Of a stretch of 64,000 nt of DNA, positions 44,484-53,231 are shown in pieces (position 1 is the stretch's first letter; the number at the start of each line of letters is the position of its first letter). Below the pieces are notes generated by a model. That model had not been told where the DNA came from, searched no databases, and saw nothing but the letters and a program-made list of their open reading frames with translations. The DNA is from Fusobacterium_C necrophorum (lineage in GTDB: Bacteria > Fusobacteriota > Fusobacteriia > Fusobacteriales > Fusobacteriaceae): assembly GCF_900104395.1 (NCBI RefSeq), contig NZ_FMXX01000007.1. The stretch is one strand, 5' to 3'. The position numbers and the translations under genes are program-made.

Positions 44484-45401
44484 CTATTTTAACAATTCTA
44501 AAATCTCTTCTTTTCTTAACGGCTCAACCATAATGTAGGAAGCATCTATAAATTTATACTTGCTTATTGGTAATTTTTTCATAAAATCATTGTAATCCAT
44601 ATGCCCTGCTAACTTATAACTATTCTCATCATTTTCATCTCCATCAATCGTTACCAAGCCAATATTCCAAAAAGAAATTTCATCATTTTTTACTATACCT
44701 GTATTTTCAAATTCCACACTGGGTTGATAAGGAAGAATTGTTCTAAGATTTTCTGTAAGAGTGTAACTCCCTATAATTTTCCCATCTTCTTTATTTTGAT
44801 AAAATTGTTGATTTGCCGAGTAAGCATCTAAATATTGAATTTCTTTTACTGTATTGGAAAAAGTATCAATAGGACTATCTGAATGATTGATGTTATCTAT
44901 CATTTCTTTATTAAAGGAAACCACTCTATTTACACCAAAAATATTGTATACTTCTATTTCTCCATTTTTCATATTTGATAAAACCGCCTTTATTCCATAA
45001 AGTATATCGCTTTCGTAGTCAAAGCTATCAATATTGTCAACAGTATATACTTCTCCTCTTTCATTTATAATTTCCGAGCCAAATTTTTTCGCTAATGCTT
45101 TTATATATTCCAAAGCTAGGAGCCAATCTTCCCTAGAAGAAGGAGTAAAAATTCTTATCGCATAATCTTTATTCTTATTATCATAAGACAATTCAAAACC
45201 TCTTGCACTTTCTTTATCAGATCCTACCAAAATACATTCATAATTAGAAATAGGAGATAACAATAAATCATTGGTGTCAATATCATCGGTATTATAGCTA
45301 TAAAGCTCTTTATCCAATATCGTCAATGCCTTTTCAACAGTTAAAACAGGTTCATAGCCTAAAAATTTTTTCTTGTTTTTCACGTAAAAACTTATACTCA
45401 T
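44484..45401 (-). CDS. DUF4299-like hypothetical protein
   Basis: The 305-residue protein has no signal peptide or membrane segment and starts MSISFYVKNKKKFLGYEPVL. It seems to belong to DUF4299, a family with no known role; the assignment is from memory and moderate. It is acidic, with DIDTNDLLLSPISNYECILV and a C-terminal VTIDGDENDENSYKLAGHMD. It lies between cbiP and cbiB in the same direction with short gaps (28 and 24 bases), so it is co-transcribed with the cobalamin genes. A function there is not supported by any motif. Confidence 0.6.
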   Translation of the reverse strand: MSISFYVKNKKKFLGYEPVLTVEKALTILDKELYSYNTDDIDTNDLLLSPISNYECILVGSDKESARGFELSYDNKNKDYAIRIFTPSSREDWLLALEYIKALAKKFGSEIINERGEVYTVDNIDSFDYESDILYGIKAVLSNMKNGEIEVYNIFGVNRVVSFNKEMIDNINHSDSPIDTFSNTVKEIQYLDAYSANQQFYQNKEDGKIIGSYTLTENLRTILPYQPSVEFENTGIVKNDEISFWNIGLVTIDGDENDENSYKLAGHMDYNDFMKKLPISKYKFIDASYIMVEPLRKEEILELLK

Positions 45402-45429
45402 TTTGACCTCCCCAAAAAGCTTTTATTTA

Positions 45430-46920
45430 TTATAAACCCATAATTTTATATATTGTATCCATATCGACATTTTCCCTAACCAACTTCTCCAATTTATCAA
45501 ATTCTTTTCTTTTATATTCTTCATAAGAAATATTATGATTGATTTCTTCCAAACCTTTTCTTCTTCGAATTTCATTTAAAAGAGCTTCCGTAAATTCCTT
45601 ATTATCAAAAATTCCGTGTAAGTAGGTTGCCATGATATTGTCCTTATTCACAAAAACGATCCTATCATCATCTGTCAAATTTTCTTCGTCGCCCCGTGTA
45701 ACGCCTTGGTGAATTTCATAACCTCTTAGCTCCAAATTATCTAAGGCTTTTAACATTCCTTTCTCCACTCTTAAAGTTCCTGTATACTGAACAAGAGTCT
45801 TCTCTTTTTCCATTATCGTTTCCAAATTGAAAAGTCCCAAGGCATCCAATTCTTCTATTTCTCCCTCGATATGATAGGGGTCTTTCACCTTTTTTCCTAA
45901 CATTTGAAAACCTCCACAGATACCAAAAATAATAGTTTCTGTTTTAGCTCTTTTCATAATTTCTGCCGCTATTCCACTTTCTTTCAACCATTTTAAATCG
46001 TCTATAGTATTTTTAGAGCCCGGAATTATTATCATATCTTCCTTTCCTATCTGACTCCTTTCCGTGACAAATTGTATTTCCACATCCTCATATATGGCTA
46101 AGGCATCCATATCCGTAGCATTGGAAATATGCTTTAATTTTATTACAGATATTTTTATGTGATTGGAATGTTTACTGAACTTAAAACTTTGATATTTTTC
46201 ACTCAAACTGTCTTCATCTTCTACGTTAAAATCAGCATAGGGCAGCACTCCCAAGACAGGAACTCCTGTCAAGGCTTTTATTTTTTCGAGTCCCGGTTTT
46301 AATACCTCTACATTTCCTCGAAATTTATTGATGATAATTCCTTGCACCCGTCTTCTATCCTTTTCCCCTAAAAGCATAATGGTTCCATAAATGGAGGCGA
46401 AAACTCCACCTCTGTCTATATCTGCAACTAAAATAACAGGAGCATCTGCAATTCTTGCCATTCCAAAATTGGAAATATCTTCTTCCAACATATTGATTTC
46501 TGCAGGGCTTCCTGCTCCTTCAATCACAGAAATATCATAGTTTTCTTCAATCCTATGATAAATTTCTTCCAATTTTGGAAGTAAATTTTGTTTGTATTTA
46601 TGATACTCCGGTCCTGTCAGATTTCCAAAAGACTTGCCTTCAATAATAATCTGAATTTTTTTATCATGGCTCGGTTTTAATAAAATAGGATTCATCCATG
46701 CCTGCGGTTCCAATCCGATGGCTTCCGCCTGTACCGCCTGAGCCCTTCCCATTTCTTTTCCATCCTTTGTAACATAGGAATTTAATGCCATATTTTGCGA
46801 TTTGAAAGGACAGACACGGTAGCCGTCTTTTTGAAAAATACGACAAAGAGCGGTAACAGTTGCACTTTTTCCTACTCCTGATGCAGTCCCCATAATCATG
46901 AGATTGTTATGTGTTTTCAT
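45430..46920 (-). CDS. cbiP: Cobyric acid synthase
   Basis: CbiP (CobQ) amidates side chains b, d, e and g of adenosylcobyrinic acid diamide. The 496-residue protein has the P-loop IMGTASGVGKSATVTALCRI, CPFKSQNMALNSYVTKDGKE, the ATPase motif GAGSPAEINM and a C-terminal amidotransferase domain with Cys in IFGICGGFQMLGK, GYEIHQG and the catalytic His in ATYLHGIFDN. Full length. Its ATG lies inside the last 14 bases of the upstream permease gene, so the two are coupled. Confidence 0.95.
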   Translation of the reverse strand: MKTHNNLMIMGTASGVGKSATVTALCRIFQKDGYRVCPFKSQNMALNSYVTKDGKEMGRAQAVQAEAIGLEPQAWMNPILLKPSHDKKIQIIIEGKSFGNLTGPEYHKYKQNLLPKLEEIYHRIEENYDISVIEGAGSPAEINMLEEDISNFGMARIADAPVILVADIDRGGVFASIYGTIMLLGEKDRRRVQGIIINKFRGNVEVLKPGLEKIKALTGVPVLGVLPYADFNVEDEDSLSEKYQSFKFSKHSNHIKISVIKLKHISNATDMDALAIYEDVEIQFVTERSQIGKEDMIIIPGSKNTIDDLKWLKESGIAAEIMKRAKTETIIFGICGGFQMLGKKVKDPYHIEGEIEELDALGLFNLETIMEKEKTLVQYTGTLRVEKGMLKALDNLELRGYEIHQGVTRGDEENLTDDDRIVFVNKDNIMATYLHGIFDNKEFTEALLNEIRRRKGLEEINHNISYEEYKRKEFDKLEKLVRENVDMDTIYKIMGL

Positions 46921-48442
46921 ATCTTTCTCCTCTTGTTTTCAAACATTCTCCTAAAAAAAACAGCAATAAGATAAGTACCAATAAAATTGCACTCAAGGCA
47001 GAGCTTTCCAAATATTTTTTATCCACAAGCAAAGAATAATTAACCAAAGATACCACAGGAAACATATCTCCCAATTGCATGGTATAAGCGAGGGTAAATT
47101 CTCCTAAAAAAATAGCAAAGCTTTGCAAAAAACTTAGTAAAAATAGAGGTCTTAAGATTGGAAATTGAATATTCCAAAAATATTTTCGGGGAGAGGCTCC
47201 GTCTAAAAAAGCCATTTCTTCCAAATCTCTCGGAAACATTTTCACATTCTGATATAAAAAAGAATAGACTAAGGGAATTCCCGTCATCAAATAGGCAAAC
47301 ACCAACAGTACGGCAAAGGGAACTTCGTAGAGTACATAGACATAATAGAGGGTAATTGCAAAAAAAGCCCCTGAAATTCCTAAATTAGAAAAAATGAGCA
47401 GTTCTACTATTCTACTATAATTTTGCAGAAGAAAATATACAACAATAACCGTCCCTATAGAAGCGATTCCTGCTACCAAAAAAGAATTCCCCAGACTTCT
47501 CCAAATCGGATATTCTTCCTGAAAAGCTGCACTAAAAAGAATACGGTAGGCTTTGACACTGAATTCTCCTGTAAAATAATTGTAGAAAGAAGCAACTATG
47601 GAAGCCAATACAATCCCATATTCAAAAATTACATAAAAAATAGAAAAAATCATGCTATGACCGGACATCTTTTTTTCATAAGCCCTTCCCTTTAACTCAT
47701 AGTCCGGAAGAAAGGTTCCGAGGGAATTGATCCCCAATAACATGAAAAATTGTAATAATCCATATAGCATAGCCTTGGAAAAATTAAAATCTCCCTGCAA
47801 GCTTGCAGCAATTTCCACTTCCAAACTTTGATACTGAATTCCGCCCAAAGACAACAGAATAGCAAAACTTAAAAAACAATAGGTAAAACATAGAATAAAA
47901 GCCTTAAAAATCTGAGGCAAGATAAGAGGGAGTTGTCCCTTCCAAAAAATTGTCCAGCTTCCTGCCCTGTCTATTATCATGGATTCTTCGATTTCTTTTG
48001 GAATCCTTCGCAAAGCTTCTCCCAAATATTTTACAAAAATAGGAGAATTATAGAAAACATGAGCAATTAAAATTGCTTTCATACTGTAAAGAACAGAAAA
48101 ATTTTGAACTCCGGGTAGGTTAAACAGAATGGAAAAAATTCCTATCGTAGATAATACCGGAAAGAAAAAAGGAATAAACAATAAGCTCTCCAACATTTTA
48201 CTCAACAGATTGTTATGATAGGCCAAATATCTGGCCGGGATAATTGCAAGGAAAAAAGCCAAAAAACTTGAATACAAACTCTGTTTCCAAGTAAAAAGAA
48301 TCGTCTTCCACAAAGCTCCATCAAAACTGTTTTGGATATCTTCCACAATCCAAAAATCTCGGATAAACCAAAATAAAGGTAAGATCCAAAGAAGAAGATA
48401 TATACTGTTGATGATTATTTTTTGAGCTCTTTTTTCTTTCAT
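46907..48442 (-). CDS. Orphan two-domain ABC permease (FbpB/ThiP type)
   Basis: The 511-residue membrane protein has about twelve transmembrane segments and two EAA-type loops: IPKEIEESMIIDRAGSWTIF and FPRDLEEMAFLDGASPRKYF, the latter followed by WNIQFPILRP. This is the architecture of iron, thiamine or polyamine permeases. The ATG at 48442 (MKEKRAQKIIINSIYLLLWI) is preferred over an upstream extension that would pass through the promoter. It heads the cobalamin cluster and overlaps cbiP by 14 bases, but no ATPase or binding protein is adjacent. Substrate unknown; cobalt or a corrinoid would be a guess. Confidence 0.8.
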   Translation of the reverse strand: MKEKRAQKIIINSIYLLLWILPLFWFIRDFWIVEDIQNSFDGALWKTILFTWKQSLYSSFLAFFLAIIPARYLAYHNNLLSKMLESLLFIPFFFPVLSTIGIFSILFNLPGVQNFSVLYSMKAILIAHVFYNSPIFVKYLGEALRRIPKEIEESMIIDRAGSWTIFWKGQLPLILPQIFKAFILCFTYCFLSFAILLSLGGIQYQSLEVEIAASLQGDFNFSKAMLYGLLQFFMLLGINSLGTFLPDYELKGRAYEKKMSGHSMIFSIFYVIFEYGIVLASIVASFYNYFTGEFSVKAYRILFSAAFQEEYPIWRSLGNSFLVAGIASIGTVIVVYFLLQNYSRIVELLIFSNLGISGAFFAITLYYVYVLYEVPFAVLLVFAYLMTGIPLVYSFLYQNVKMFPRDLEEMAFLDGASPRKYFWNIQFPILRPLFLLSFLQSFAIFLGEFTLAYTMQLGDMFPVVSLVNYSLLVDKKYLESSALSAILLVLILLLFFLGECLKTRGERYENT

Positions 48443-48474
48443 TTTTCTTTTCCAATCCTTGATAATATATATAT

Positions 48475-48508
48475 TTGTTATTATACCATACCTTATGTTA
48501 TAATGAAA
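48475..48508. promoter_or_regulatory. Overlapping divergent promoters of the cobalamin cluster and holA
   Basis: Forward: TTGTTA (48475-48480), 18 bases, TATAAT (48499-48504), serving holA. Reverse: TATAAT at 48485-48480 with a weak TTTCAT at 48508-48503, serving the permease/cbiP cluster, with about 30 bases of leader. The -10 and -35 elements of the two promoters overlap. There is no room for a cobalamin riboswitch. Confidence 0.65.
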
Positions 48509-48537
48509 CGAAGAAATCAAAAAGGAAGGGACTAAAA

Positions 48538-49533
48538 ATGCTTTATTTTTTTTATGGAAACCAAAGTCTTTTGGAACTGGAGCTTCAAAAAAGAAGACAG
48601 AAATATTTACAAAAAAATGTCACCATATATTCTTTCGATTTTAGCAACAGGGAGGAGGAAGCCTTCTTACAGAAACTCTCTATGAATTCTATGTTTGCAG
48701 AACCGAAAGCTTTTTTTATCAAAAGAGCGGAAGCTTTAAAAACAAATTCATGGACTGCCATTTTAAAATCTATGGCTCTTTTTAACTTATCCGAAAAAGA
48801 AATTCTATTTTTTTATCAGGAGAAAGAACTTAGAAAAAGTATGGAAAAAGAACTTCAAAAATTAAATGCCAAGTTCATAGCCTTCCCAGAAGAAGAACAG
48901 GAAAAAAATTTAAAACAATATTTGGAAAATAAATTGGCTCTTTCTTCTTATGAGGCTGAAAAATTATTGGAAATGCTGGGGAAAGATTTTCATAAAATAG
49001 AACAGGAAAGCAATAAAATAATACAATTTTTGGACGGAGAAGCCTTTTCTTTCGAAAAAGTACTTCCTATTTTAAGTATAGAAAAGGAATATAATATTTT
49101 TACTCTGATTGATCAATTTTTAGAACAGGAAAAGCCTACCATTTTATTGGAATATCTTCAACAAAATGCCAACGATATTTCTGTTATCCTATATAATTTA
49201 GCGGATTCTCTATTTCTCTTAAGCAAAATTGCTTCTCTTTTGGAAAAAGATCAAATTGACGACAGGGCATCCTATACCCATTTTAAAACTTCTTTTTCCA
49301 AGATTCAAGCCTATTTTCGTGGAAAAGGAGGGCGTCCTTTGCACCCTTATCCGGTCTATCTGAAAATAAAAATAGCCAAAAAGCATCCTCTGTCCTTTTG
49401 GCTAAAGAAATTAAATAAAATTTTACTTTGCGAATACCAATTCAAAAGCGGTTTCATGGATATTCAAATGAGTATGGAACAATTTATTCTGGGATTCTAT
49501 TCCTCCTCTTCAAATATTCCGCAATATAAATAA
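48538..49533 (+). CDS. holA: DNA polymerase III delta subunit
   Basis: HolA is the clamp-loader subunit that opens the sliding clamp. The 331-residue protein begins MLYFFYGNQSLLELELQKRR, matching the N-terminal YGx(D/N)xxLxxxxxxxL pattern, with a helical middle (LEMLGKDFHKIEQESNKIIQ) and C-terminal collar-like domain (DISVILYNLADSLFLLSKIA). It is divergent, as delta proteins are, but length and pattern fit. The ATG at 48538 has AAGGAAGGG upstream. Its 3' end overlaps the converging transporter gene by 50 bases. Confidence 0.8.
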   Translation: MLYFFYGNQSLLELELQKRRQKYLQKNVTIYSFDFSNREEEAFLQKLSMNSMFAEPKAFFIKRAEALKTNSWTAILKSMALFNLSEKEILFFYQEKELRKSMEKELQKLNAKFIAFPEEEQEKNLKQYLENKLALSSYEAEKLLEMLGKDFHKIEQESNKIIQFLDGEAFSFEKVLPILSIEKEYNIFTLIDQFLEQEKPTILLEYLQQNANDISVILYNLADSLFLLSKIASLLEKDQIDDRASYTHFKTSFSKIQAYFRGKGGRPLHPYPVYLKIKIAKKHPLSFWLKKLNKILLCEYQFKSGFMDIQMSMEQFILGFYSSSSNIPQYK

Positions 49534-50176
49534 ACGGTGTATCACAAATAGCAACCAGGAATTTAATCAGATAAGTTCCTATAAAAACTTCCCATAGAAC
49601 GGAAAGCGGGAAAACTCCATAAAACGCAATCACGGTAAACAGAAAACTGTCCAAGAGTTGACTTACCATGGTACTCGCATTGTTTCGTATCCAAATATAT
49701 TTTCTGCCTTGAAAACGATGTCGCCAGAATTCATAAGCCCAAATATCATGTTTCTGTGAGATTAGATATGCGAATAAGGATGCAATTGCCAACCTTGGCA
49801 TCAAAGCAAAAACCCCTTTTACTCCGTCAAACAATTCAATTCCGGCAGAAGACGGAGTAAAATGAATCGCCAGCTGCATAATCAGCGTCATAGCAATCAT
49901 ACTGAAAAAACCTAAATAAACAGCTTTTTTCGCTTCTTCCTTTCCATAATTTTCTGCCAAAATATCCGTCACCAAATAAGCACCGGCATATAAAATATTT
50001 CCTAAGGTAACTTCCAAAGCAAATAAGCTGACCAACATCACAACTTGGATATTTGCTAAAATTGTGGCTATGGGAATCCAAGCGAACAATCCCATTTTTC
50101 CGAAACGATAATACATGACTATAATACATATAAAATTACAAACTAACATAAGTCCCCATAAGATTTCATTTCTCAT
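49484..50176 (-). CDS. yhhQ: Queuosine precursor transporter (YhhQ/DUF165)
   Basis: YhhQ proteins import queuosine precursors such as preQ0/preQ1. The 230-residue membrane protein has six or so hydrophobic segments and the family hallmarks VTLGNILYAGAYLVTDILAE followed by NYGKEEA, YLISQKHDIWAYEFWRHR and WIRNNASTMVSQLLDSFLFT. The ATG at 50176 (MRNEILWG) has GGAGGAAG upstream and is favoured over the one at 50203. Converges with holA, overlapping by 50 bases. Confidence 0.9.
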   Translation of the reverse strand: MRNEILWGLMLVCNFICIIVMYYRFGKMGLFAWIPIATILANIQVVMLVSLFALEVTLGNILYAGAYLVTDILAENYGKEEAKKAVYLGFFSMIAMTLIMQLAIHFTPSSAGIELFDGVKGVFALMPRLAIASLFAYLISQKHDIWAYEFWRHRFQGRKYIWIRNNASTMVSQLLDSFLFTVIAFYGVFPLSVLWEVFIGTYLIKFLVAICDTPFIYIAEYLKRRNRIPE

Positions 50177-50323
50177 TGTTTCTTCCTCCAAAGTTCTCAA
50201 CACGTTTCATTATGATAGCTATATATTCTACTGGTATTTTTTGATATTGTCAATAAAAAAGGATATACAAATGAAGAAGAATAAGGTATGATAGAAGAGT
50301 AAAAAAAAATCGAGGTAGGGAAA

Positions 50324-51565
50324 ATGAAAAAAACAACTGCTGTTCGTAACAGCATTTATGATAAATATCAAAAACTGCAAGAATCGGGTGAAGAGTTTGA
50401 AAAACAAGCCTCCCGAAACAAAAGAAGTTCGGCTCTTCTTATGATAGTTTTTATTCTTTTAAGTTTAAGCATTGCCAATATGTTCAGTGTCAGTTTAGGA
50501 TTGCGAAATGACCAGTTGGGACTTGTTAAAAAACACAGTCTTATGATTTTTATTGGGCTTTTTTTTTGTTTTCTGTTGAGTAAATTTTCTTACAAAAATT
50601 TTCAAAGACCTCTCATGAGAAAACTACTCTATTTTGTTCCTCCCATTATTTTCATTGGAATGATGATTGCTCCTTCCAGCCTTGTTCCCATTCGAAATGG
50701 AGCAAAAGCTTGGATACAACTAGGAGTCTTTGCCATTCAACCCGCAGAATTATTTAAAGTGAGCTATATTATTCTATTATCGAATGTCTTAGCCAAACTG
50801 GAACAGGAAAAACATATCAAAGATTACAAGCTGATTCTTTCTGTCAGTACTTTTGTGTTTCTTCCTTATGCGATTTTCATTCACTTACAAAACGATTTGG
50901 GAACCATTATTCACTACGCTCTGATCACCGGCTATCTTTTTGTACTGAGCAATATTTCGATTAAAATTATCCGACTGTGGAGTCTTTTAGGTAGTGTGGC
51001 AATGATTTCCGCTTGTTCTATCATCTATAAAATAGGAGCAGAGAATTTATCCGGATATAAATTAAAACGAATTTATAGTTTCTTAGAAGGATTGTTCACA
51101 GGAAATTATAGTCCGGAATTCGGCTATCAGGTCAAGCAAGCCCTTATCGGCTTTGGAAGTGGAGGCTTTCTCGGAAAAGGATTTGCCAATGGCATTCAAA
51201 AATACAGCTATGTTCCGGAAACTGCTACCGACTTTATTTCTGTTACTTTTGGGGAAGAATTCGGATTTTTGGGAATGTTTATTCTGCTTTCTTTTTATCT
51301 CATCCTATATTGGATTATTTGTACGATCTCAAAGGAATGCCAAGACAGTTTTGGAAAATATTTATCTGCCGGAATAGGAGCCTATCTGATTATACAGGTA
51401 TTCATCAATATTGGAGTTGCAATTGGAATTCTTCCTGTATTCGGATTAACACTTCCACTTTTTAGCAATGGAGGTAGCTCCATTTTTGCAATTTTAAGTG
51501 CTTTGGGAATTTGTTTAAACATCAATAAAACAAGTCATTTATTTGAAAAAAAGAAAAAAAAATGA
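50324..51565 (+). CDS. SEDS peptidoglycan polymerase (FtsW/RodA/SpoVE family)
   Basis: The SEDS protein polymerises lipid II for cell wall growth or division. The 413-residue protein has a cytoplasmic N-tail of about 37 residues, around ten transmembrane segments and hallmarks: GAKAWIQLGVFAIQPAELFK, the catalytic-type Asp in LQNDLGTIIHY, GFGSGGFLGKGFANGIQKYS, VPETATDFISVTFGEEFGFL and GLTLPLFSNGGSS. FtsW and RodA cannot be separated by eye. No partner penicillin-binding protein is adjacent; sepF lies about 4 kb downstream. GAGGTAGGG precedes the ATG. Confidence 0.9.
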   Translation: MKKTTAVRNSIYDKYQKLQESGEEFEKQASRNKRSSALLMIVFILLSLSIANMFSVSLGLRNDQLGLVKKHSLMIFIGLFFCFLLSKFSYKNFQRPLMRKLLYFVPPIIFIGMMIAPSSLVPIRNGAKAWIQLGVFAIQPAELFKVSYIILLSNVLAKLEQEKHIKDYKLILSVSTFVFLPYAIFIHLQNDLGTIIHYALITGYLFVLSNISIKIIRLWSLLGSVAMISACSIIYKIGAENLSGYKLKRIYSFLEGLFTGNYSPEFGYQVKQALIGFGSGGFLGKGFANGIQKYSYVPETATDFISVTFGEEFGFLGMFILLSFYLILYWIICTISKECQDSFGKYLSAGIGAYLIIQVFINIGVAIGILPVFGLTLPLFSNGGSSIFAILSALGICLNINKTSHLFEKKKKK

Positions 51566-51610
51566 TATAATAAAAAGATATCATACTAAGAAATCAGGAA
51601 GGATGAACCC

Positions 51611-51805
51611 ATGGAAATGAAAGATATTATTGAAAAAGTAAATTACTATTCTCGCCTGTCGAAGAAACGTTCTCTAAGTCCTGAAGAGGAAGCGGATAGA
51701 GCTCTTTGGAGAAAACGATATTTGGAGAAATTAACATCCCAAGTTCGAAAACATCTGGACTCTATCAAAATCGTAAACAAAGAAGAAATGAATAACATAC
51801 AATAG
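51611..51805 (+). CDS. DUF896 small protein (YnzC-like)
   Basis: The 64-residue soluble protein MEMKDIIEKVNYYSRLSKKR continues with SLSPEEEADRALWRKRYLEK and LTSQVRKHLDSIKI, the compact helical pattern of DUF896/UPF0291 (B. subtilis YnzC/YneA-operon type). Function is not settled in the family. AGGAAGGATG lies about 8 bases before the ATG. It sits between the SEDS gene and asnS with short gaps. Confidence 0.85.
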   Translation: MEMKDIIEKVNYYSRLSKKRSLSPEEEADRALWRKRYLEKLTSQVRKHLDSIKIVNKEEMNNIQ

Positions 51806-51830
51806 AATTTAAAATATGGAGGCAACAAAT

Positions 51831-53222
51831 ATGGAAATGACCACAGTAAAGTCTATTTTTAGAAACAAAGAAACATATATGAACAAAGAAGTGAAATTAG
51901 GAGCTTGGGTTCGAAAAATTCGTTCCCAAAAGAATTTCGGTTTCCTAGAAATCAATGACGGATCTTTTTTCAATGGAATTCAAGTAGTTTTTGATAGTAA
52001 TTTAGTAAATTTTGATGAAATTTCAAGACTTTCCATTGCATCTTCCGTGATTGTGGAAGGAACTTTGATAAAATCGGAAGGAGCAGGGCAAGAATTTGAA
52101 GTAAAGGCAAGCAAGATAGAAATTTGTCAAAAAGCGGATTTGGATTATCCTTTACAAAATAAAAGACATAGTTTTGAATTTTTGAGAACAAAATCTCATT
52201 TAAGACCCAGAACCAATACATTTTCAGCAGTGTTTCGAGTTCGTTCCGCAGCTGCTTATGCCATTCATAAATTCTTTCAAGAGCAAAACTTTGTCTATGT
52301 TCATACTCCAATCATTACCAGCTCCGATGCGGAGGGAGCAGGAGAAATGTTTCGTATCACTACCTTAGACTTAAATGATCTTCCTAAAAAAGAAGACGGA
52401 ACTGTAAATTTCCAAAAAGACTTTTTTGGGAAATCTACCAATTTGACAGTAAGTGGTCAATTAAATGGAGAAACTTACTGTGCCGCTTTTCGAAATATTT
52501 ATACATTCGGACCTACTTTCCGTGCAGAATACTCCAATACCGCCAGACACGCTTCCGAATTTTGGATGATTGAACCGGAAATGGCATTTGCCGATTTAGA
52601 TGTGAATATGGACATTGCTGAGAAAATGGTGAAATATATCATTCGTTATGTCATGGATACCTGTCCGGAAGAAATGAATTTCTTCAATCAATTCATTGAA
52701 AAAGGACTTTTCGATAAATTAAACAATGTTTTGAACAATGATTTCGGTCGATTAAGCTATACAGAAGCTATTGATATTTTAAAAAAATCCGGAAAGAAAT
52801 TTGAATATCCTGTTGAATGGGGAATTGATTTGCAAAGTGAACATGAAAGATATTTAGCGGAAGAATATTTCAAAAAACCGGTTTTTTTGGTAGACTATCC
52901 TAAAGACATTAAGGCTTTCTACATGAAGTTGAATGAAGACGAAAAAACAGTTCGAGCTATGGATTTACTGGCTCCTCAAATCGGAGAAATCATTGGAGGC
53001 TCCCAAAGAGAAGATAATCTTGAAATTTTAGAACAACGAATCAGTGAATTGGGAATGAATAAGGAAGATTATTCTTTCTATCTTGATTTAAGAAAATACG
53101 GAAGCTTCCCTCACTCAGGATACGGGCTTGGTTTTGAAAGAATGATTATGTATCTAACCGGTATGGCAAATATCCGTGATGTCATTCCTTTCCCAAGAAC
53201 CCCTAACAATATCGAATTTTAG
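51831..53222 (+). CDS. asnS: Asparaginyl-tRNA synthetase
   Basis: Class IIb enzyme charging tRNA-Asn. The 463-residue protein has an N-terminal OB-fold anticodon domain (VKLGAWVRKIRSQKNFGFLE) and motif 2/3 elements: FVYVHTPIITSSDAEGAGEM, FGPTFRAEYSNTARHASEFW and the C-terminal GLGFERMIMYLTGMANIRDV, then PFPRTPNNIEF. The ATG at 51831 is chosen because GGAGG (51818-51822) sits 8 bases upstream; the ATG at 51816 contains that site. It appears co-transcribed with DUF896 and the downstream genes. Confidence 0.96.
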   Translation: MEMTTVKSIFRNKETYMNKEVKLGAWVRKIRSQKNFGFLEINDGSFFNGIQVVFDSNLVNFDEISRLSIASSVIVEGTLIKSEGAGQEFEVKASKIEICQKADLDYPLQNKRHSFEFLRTKSHLRPRTNTFSAVFRVRSAAAYAIHKFFQEQNFVYVHTPIITSSDAEGAGEMFRITTLDLNDLPKKEDGTVNFQKDFFGKSTNLTVSGQLNGETYCAAFRNIYTFGPTFRAEYSNTARHASEFWMIEPEMAFADLDVNMDIAEKMVKYIIRYVMDTCPEEMNFFNQFIEKGLFDKLNNVLNNDFGRLSYTEAIDILKKSGKKFEYPVEWGIDLQSEHERYLAEEYFKKPVFLVDYPKDIKAFYMKLNEDEKTVRAMDLLAPQIGEIIGGSQREDNLEILEQRISELGMNKEDYSFYLDLRKYGSFPHSGYGLGFERMIMYLTGMANIRDVIPFPRTPNNIEF

Positions 53223-53231
53223 GAGAAGTTT

